Assembly (NCBI RefSeq): GCF_001612635.1 | Contig: NZ_BDAV01000006.1 | Location: forward strand, 248,001 to 312,000 | From: Nocardia africana NBRC 100379 | Lineage (GTDB): Bacteria > Actinomycetota > Actinomycetes > Mycobacteriales > Mycobacteriaceae | Direction: 5' to 3' | DNA length: 64,000 bases | In this document: one piece after another, positions 60,758-64,000 of the stretch | How the letters are laid out: every line of letters starts with the position of its first letter | Position numbering within the stretch: position 1 is the stretch's first letter | Program-made: the position numbers and the translations under genes | Notes under the pieces: generated by a model | Told to the model about the DNA's origin: nothing | The model's database searches: none | The model's input: only the letters and a program-made list of their open reading frames with translations

Positions 60758-61756
60758 ATGGTCAGCGACGATCGCTCGGGTTCCCCGCAACAGCCGTCCG
60801 GCGAGCCGGGCCCGCCCCCGGCGCCGCCGACCCGGGCCTATCCCGGTGGCGTGCCGGATCCCGGCGCCCAGCCCGGGGAGGCCACCCCACAGCAGCCGGC
60901 TCCGCCCACGCAGGCCTATCCGGGACAGCCCGCCCCGCCGACGCAGGCCTACCCCGGGCAGCAGGCGCCCCCGACCCAGGCCTATCCCGGCGGGCAACCG
61001 GGCCCGCCCGGTTCCGACGATCCCACCGTGCATGCGGGACAGGGATATCCCGCCGGGGTGCCGTATCCGGGCGACCCGAATCAGCCCCCGATGTACGGGC
61101 AGGCATATCCGCCGGGCGGCTACCCCGAAGGCGGATATCCGGGCGCGCAACCGTATGCGCAGCCGTACCCCGACCCGCAGTACGGCGCGCAGCCGCCCTA
61201 CCCGTATCCCGGTGCGCCGCAGTCCAATTCGGGCGGCGGCAAGGTGCTGGCGATCGTCGCGGCGGTGGTCGCGGCCGTCCTCGTGCTGGGCGCGGTCGTC
61301 GCGGTGATCGTGGTGCACAACCACAACAAGAACAGCGATACCGACGTGGCCGCCCAGCAGTCGACGACCACCCGCCCCTCGCCGACGTATTCGACCTCCA
61401 CCGCACCCACCACCCGCGACACCACCCGCTACGCTCCCCCACCGCCGCCGACACCGGCCGACGTCTGGATCGCCGCGGGCTACGACGTCGACACCGGCAA
61501 GGTGACCTGGGCGCGCAGCACGATCAGCTCCGACGACGCCACCAACCAGGTCCAAACCCGTTGCCCCGGTTGCGCCCAGCCGGCGGCGTGGGCGCGCAAC
61601 GCCTGTGTGGCGGTGGTCGTCGGCCAGAACAACGGCTGGGCCTCCACCTGGGGCACCACCGCGGAAGAGGCCGAATCCAAGGCCATCAGCAGCGCACAGA
61701 ACAACTACGGGGTATCGGGACCGTTCAACAGATGGTCCAAATGCGCGACGGAGTGA
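60758..61756 (+). CDS. DUF4189 domain membrane protein with Pro/Gly repeats
   Basis: A 332-residue protein with a disordered N-terminal half made of Pro/Ala/Tyr/Gly repeats (four near-identical PPTQAYPGQ-type units at 45-85), one membrane segment (AIVAAVVAAVLVLGAVVAVIV), a Thr/Ser/Pro linker and a C-terminal DUF4189 domain with SSAQNNYGVSGPFNRWSKCA. DUF4189 is a small extracytoplasmic domain of unknown function with conserved cysteines and a WGTT motif. The design suggests a membrane-anchored protein with its domain outside the cell. Confidence 0.83.
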   Translation: MVSDDRSGSPQQPSGEPGPPPAPPTRAYPGGVPDPGAQPGEATPQQPAPPTQAYPGQPAPPTQAYPGQQAPPTQAYPGGQPGPPGSDDPTVHAGQGYPAGVPYPGDPNQPPMYGQAYPPGGYPEGGYPGAQPYAQPYPDPQYGAQPPYPYPGAPQSNSGGGKVLAIVAAVVAAVLVLGAVVAVIVVHNHNKNSDTDVAAQQSTTTRPSPTYSTSTAPTTRDTTRYAPPPPPTPADVWIAAGYDVDTGKVTWARSTISSDDATNQVQTRCPGCAQPAAWARNACVAVVVGQNNGWASTWGTTAEEAESKAISSAQNNYGVSGPFNRWSKCATE

Positions 61757-61938
61757 CAGCACCATCGTCGTCTGCGCGGCTGCGCCCGCACCCGCGCCGA
61801 TAGCCCGGCGCACTCCCAGCGACGGGAATAGGAGAGCTCGGTCACGAACCTATGCTTCCGGCGAGCGCCTGTCGCCGGGGCGCTGCGCGAAGCCGGCGGC
61901 GACGCGGTGCCGGGCCAGGCGGTGGCGGAAGGTGGGTC

Positions 61939-62934
61939 ATGACCGAGTCGGTGAGTTTGCCCCGGGTGACCGACGCACCGCTGGTGAACGCGGCCGTCAG
62001 CCGCCTCGAGAAGGTGCTGGAGGCGCTGCTGAACGGCCTCGGCGACGGCAATGCCAAGAAGGTCGTGATGGCGAGTCTCGCCGCGACCGACAAGCCGACG
62101 GAGACGATCACCGGCGCCATGGTCTCGGACTACGAGGACCGGCAGAAGAAGATTCGGAAGTACAACGAGGAGTGGAACTCGCTGGACACCATGATGTCCG
62201 ATATCGCCGAGAATTCGGCCGGCATCGCCAACGAGACCCGGGCCGCGGTCAAACAACTCGAAACCGATATCAAGGGGATTCTCGGCAGTGTCGCCCCACA
62301 CCCCAGTGTGGCTCTGCAGTTGTCCGTGATCGACAAGATCGACAAGGCGGTGGAAAACGCCGACCTCGTCGTTTCCGAGGCGCACAAGCTCCACGATGCG
62401 AACTCCACGCGGATTCCCACCCAGCCGCAAAGTAGCGGCGGCGGGGATTACGGACCCGTGCCCAGTACCTATGTGCCGCCGAACAGCAGCGGCAGCTACG
62501 ACCGCCAATACACCCAGCCGGTGAGCTCGACCGGCGGCGGACCCAACCGTCACCTCAGTGATCAGGAACTCGAGTACTACATCGGAAAGGCGCTCGACCG
62601 CCTCGGCATCACCGATCCCGCCGCCAGGGCGCGGTGGACCGAGGGTTATCTGACGCTCATCAAACGGGAGTCGAGTGGCAACACCGGCTCCATCAACACC
62701 GAGGACTCCAACGCCGCCGCCGGTCACCCGTCACAGGGCCTCACCCAGACCATCCCCAGCACCTTCGAGGCGTATCACGTCGCCGGAACATCCTCCGACA
62801 TCACCGATCCCGAGGCGAATATCGCGGCGAGCATGAACTACGTGATGGACCGCTATCACGTCTCGCGGGACGGTTCGAATCTGACGACGAACGTGCAACA
62901 GGCCGACGCCCGTCGTCCCGCGAAGGGCTACTAG
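61939..62934 (+). CDS. Lytic transglycosylase (SLT domain) with long helical N-terminus
   Basis: A 331-residue protein. Residues 1-165 are helical (VSRLEKVLEALLNGLG, EDRQKKIRKYNEEWNS) and resemble type VII secretion substrates in layout, without a Sec signal peptide. A Ser/Gly/Pro linker is followed by a C-terminal transglycosylase SLT domain (residues 220-331) with the catalytic Glu in IKRESSGNTGSIN and the SQGLTQTIPSTFEAYH block. It would cleave peptidoglycan glycan strands. Lack of a signal sequence makes export by a type VII system an inference worth testing. The gene ends 13 bp from a convergent dehydrogenase. Confidence 0.83.
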   Translation: MTESVSLPRVTDAPLVNAAVSRLEKVLEALLNGLGDGNAKKVVMASLAATDKPTETITGAMVSDYEDRQKKIRKYNEEWNSLDTMMSDIAENSAGIANETRAAVKQLETDIKGILGSVAPHPSVALQLSVIDKIDKAVENADLVVSEAHKLHDANSTRIPTQPQSSGGGDYGPVPSTYVPPNSSGSYDRQYTQPVSSTGGGPNRHLSDQELEYYIGKALDRLGITDPAARARWTEGYLTLIKRESSGNTGSINTEDSNAAAGHPSQGLTQTIPSTFEAYHVAGTSSDITDPEANIAASMNYVMDRYHVSRDGSNLTTNVQQADARRPAKGY

Positions 62935-62947
62935 CGGAGCCGGAAGC

Positions 62948-63988
62948 TCACGGCACGATGACGGCGCGGCCGCGCAGGGTGCCCGCCGCGAGCCGGCGAT
63001 ACGCCTCGGGCGCGTCGTCGAGTGTGAATCGTTCGACGGCGATATCGAGGACACCCTCGTGCGCGAGGTCGATCAGTTCGATCAGTTCGCTGCGCGCGCC
63101 CCAATACGGTGCGGTGGCCGTCGCCTCGTACGGGCTGACGCCGAAACCTATTCGCGCCGCGGACTTTCCGTCGCCGATACCAACGACGGTCACATCGGAA
63201 TCCACACCGGCGACAGCCATCGCGATATCGATGGTCGGCTGATATCCGACGAAGTCGAGCACCAGGCTCGCCCCGCCCGCACCGGTGATCTTGCGGACGT
63301 TGTCGGCGGCCTGGGCATTCGACAACACCGCCTCGTGGGCGCCGACCGATTTCGCGAAGTCGAGCTTGTCGTCGCTGACGTCCAGTGCGACGACGCGCGC
63401 CGGGGACAGGTGGCGCAGCAACTGGATCGCCACATGGCCCAGCCCGCCGCTGCCGATGACGACGGCCCAGGAGCCGGGACGCAACTTCGACAGCGACCGT
63501 TTGATCGCGTGATAGGGGGTGAGACCGGCGTCGGTGAGCGGCACGGTCGCGACCGGATCCAGATCGCCGATCGGAACGAGGTGGCGGGGCGAATCGACGA
63601 TCAAGTATTCGGCGATGGCTCCCGGCGCTCCGAGACCGGGCGGGTAGATGCCCAGCTCGGCCGCGCGGGAACAGTAGTTCTCCAGACCCTGCGCGCAGAA
63701 CCAGCAGGTGCCGCAGCCCCACGGTCCGTACACCACCACGCTGGTGCCGAGATCCAGCCCGCGCACACCGTCGCCCAACGCGGCGACCGTCCCGGCGCCC
63801 TCGTGTCCGAGTGTCAGCGGCAGCGGGTAGGTGAAGGCTTCCGCGGGCAGCGACATCACGAAATCGTCGGAATGACAGACCCCGGCCGCGGTGACCTTCA
63901 GCAGCACCTCCCCCGGCCCCGGCTCGGGAGTGGGAATCTCGCGAACTTCCGGTTCGGCACCGACGGTGACGTACTGCAGAGCCTTCAT
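62948..63988 (-). CDS. Zinc-dependent alcohol dehydrogenase (MDR family)
   Basis: A 346-residue medium-chain dehydrogenase. The catalytic zinc site is AAGVCHSDDF with GHEGAG, the structural zinc site is GCGTCWFCAQGLENYC, and the cofactor motif is VIGSGGLGHVAI with ALDVSDD, pointing to NAD. The class is clear; the substrate is not. It begins at the right edge of the window (ATG at 63988). Confidence 0.9.
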   Translation of the reverse strand: MKALQYVTVGAEPEVREIPTPEPGPGEVLLKVTAAGVCHSDDFVMSLPAEAFTYPLPLTLGHEGAGTVAALGDGVRGLDLGTSVVVYGPWGCGTCWFCAQGLENYCSRAAELGIYPPGLGAPGAIAEYLIVDSPRHLVPIGDLDPVATVPLTDAGLTPYHAIKRSLSKLRPGSWAVVIGSGGLGHVAIQLLRHLSPARVVALDVSDDKLDFAKSVGAHEAVLSNAQAADNVRKITGAGGASLVLDFVGYQPTIDIAMAVAGVDSDVTVVGIGDGKSAARIGFGVSPYEATATAPYWGARSELIELIDLAHEGVLDIAVERFTLDDAPEAYRRLAAGTLRGRAVIVP

Positions 63989-64000
63989 AGCGCTTTTCCT

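Overview
The window is high-GC actinobacterial DNA and reads as a chromosome segment of a mycolic-acid-producing member of the Mycobacteriales, most likely a Nocardia or close relative. Support: an acpM-kasA-accD6 mycolate locus, an EphD-type epoxide hydrolase/SDR fusion, a mycothiol-dependent formaldehyde dehydrogenase (mscR) with its metallo-beta-lactamase partner, a carboxylic acid reductase, CYP125 with KstR-type operators, and the mycobacterial pitA/small membrane protein/DUF3349 synteny. Nearly everything looks like normal chromosomal coding; I see no insertion sequence, phage, plasmid or CRISPR array.

Layout. 0-3.3 kb: meromycolate extension genes acpM, kasA, accD6, with hairpin terminators. 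3.3-7.3 kb: DUF3145, two penicillin-binding-like serine hydrolases, and a MerR/alpha-beta hydrolase divergon with a clear operator. 7.3-11.5 kb: a trpB 3' remnant, a phosphotransferase and a fused PabA-PabB aminodeoxychorismate synthase. 11.6-13.2 kb: an unusual TerD/zinc ribbon/TerB/HNH multidomain protein. 13.2-15.2 kb: a small leftward operon (RHH regulator, VOC protein, methyltransferase, ACT protein). 15.3-20 kb: SDR, IclR regulator, acyl-CoA ligase and an unknown gene. 20-22.5 kb: the phosphate transporter operon. 22.7 kb: tRNA-Met. 23-28.3 kb: SRPBCC protein, F420-type oxidoreductase, TetR/Rieske oxygenase/reductase-like cluster and a deazaflavin-dependent enzyme. 28.3-31.5 kb: a yybP-ykoY manganese riboswitch with TerC, a glycine-rich-type protein, a Cys/Gly-repeat membrane protein and an SPFH protein.

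31.8-35.6 kb: a three-gene leftward operon (metal-dependent hydrolase, ferredoxin-type reductase, EphD) behind an inverted-repeat operator. 35.7-41.4 kb: lipoprotein, HxlR/SDR divergon, small protein, and the 1158-residue carboxylic acid reductase. 41.7-45 kb: a ribosome-hibernation-like factor with duplicated C-terminal domain, a tandem universal stress protein, and an alpha/beta hydrolase-DUF6817 fusion bracketed by two 66-bp repeats. 45.1-47 kb: an accessory-looking XRE/DUF397 pair facing three tiny genes. 47.2-50.6 kb: mscR, its MBL partner, a GH19 enzyme and ppnP. 50.7-52.4 kb: NmrA/TetR divergon with paired operators. 52.4-60.6 kb: a steroid-catabolism-type cluster (CYP125, a second P450, ferredoxin, SDRs, aldehyde dehydrogenase, reductase-like protein) with several KstR-like boxes. 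60.7-64 kb: DUF4189 protein, a lytic transglycosylase and a zinc alcohol dehydrogenase.

The most noteworthy items for follow-up are the TerD-HNH fusion, the Mn2+ riboswitch with a visible Shine-Dalgarno-sequestering switch, the Cys-Gly repeat protein, the hibernation-factor/stress-protein pair, and the repeat-flanked hydrolase-DUF6817 fusion. All family assignments come from reading the sequences by eye; no database search was run.
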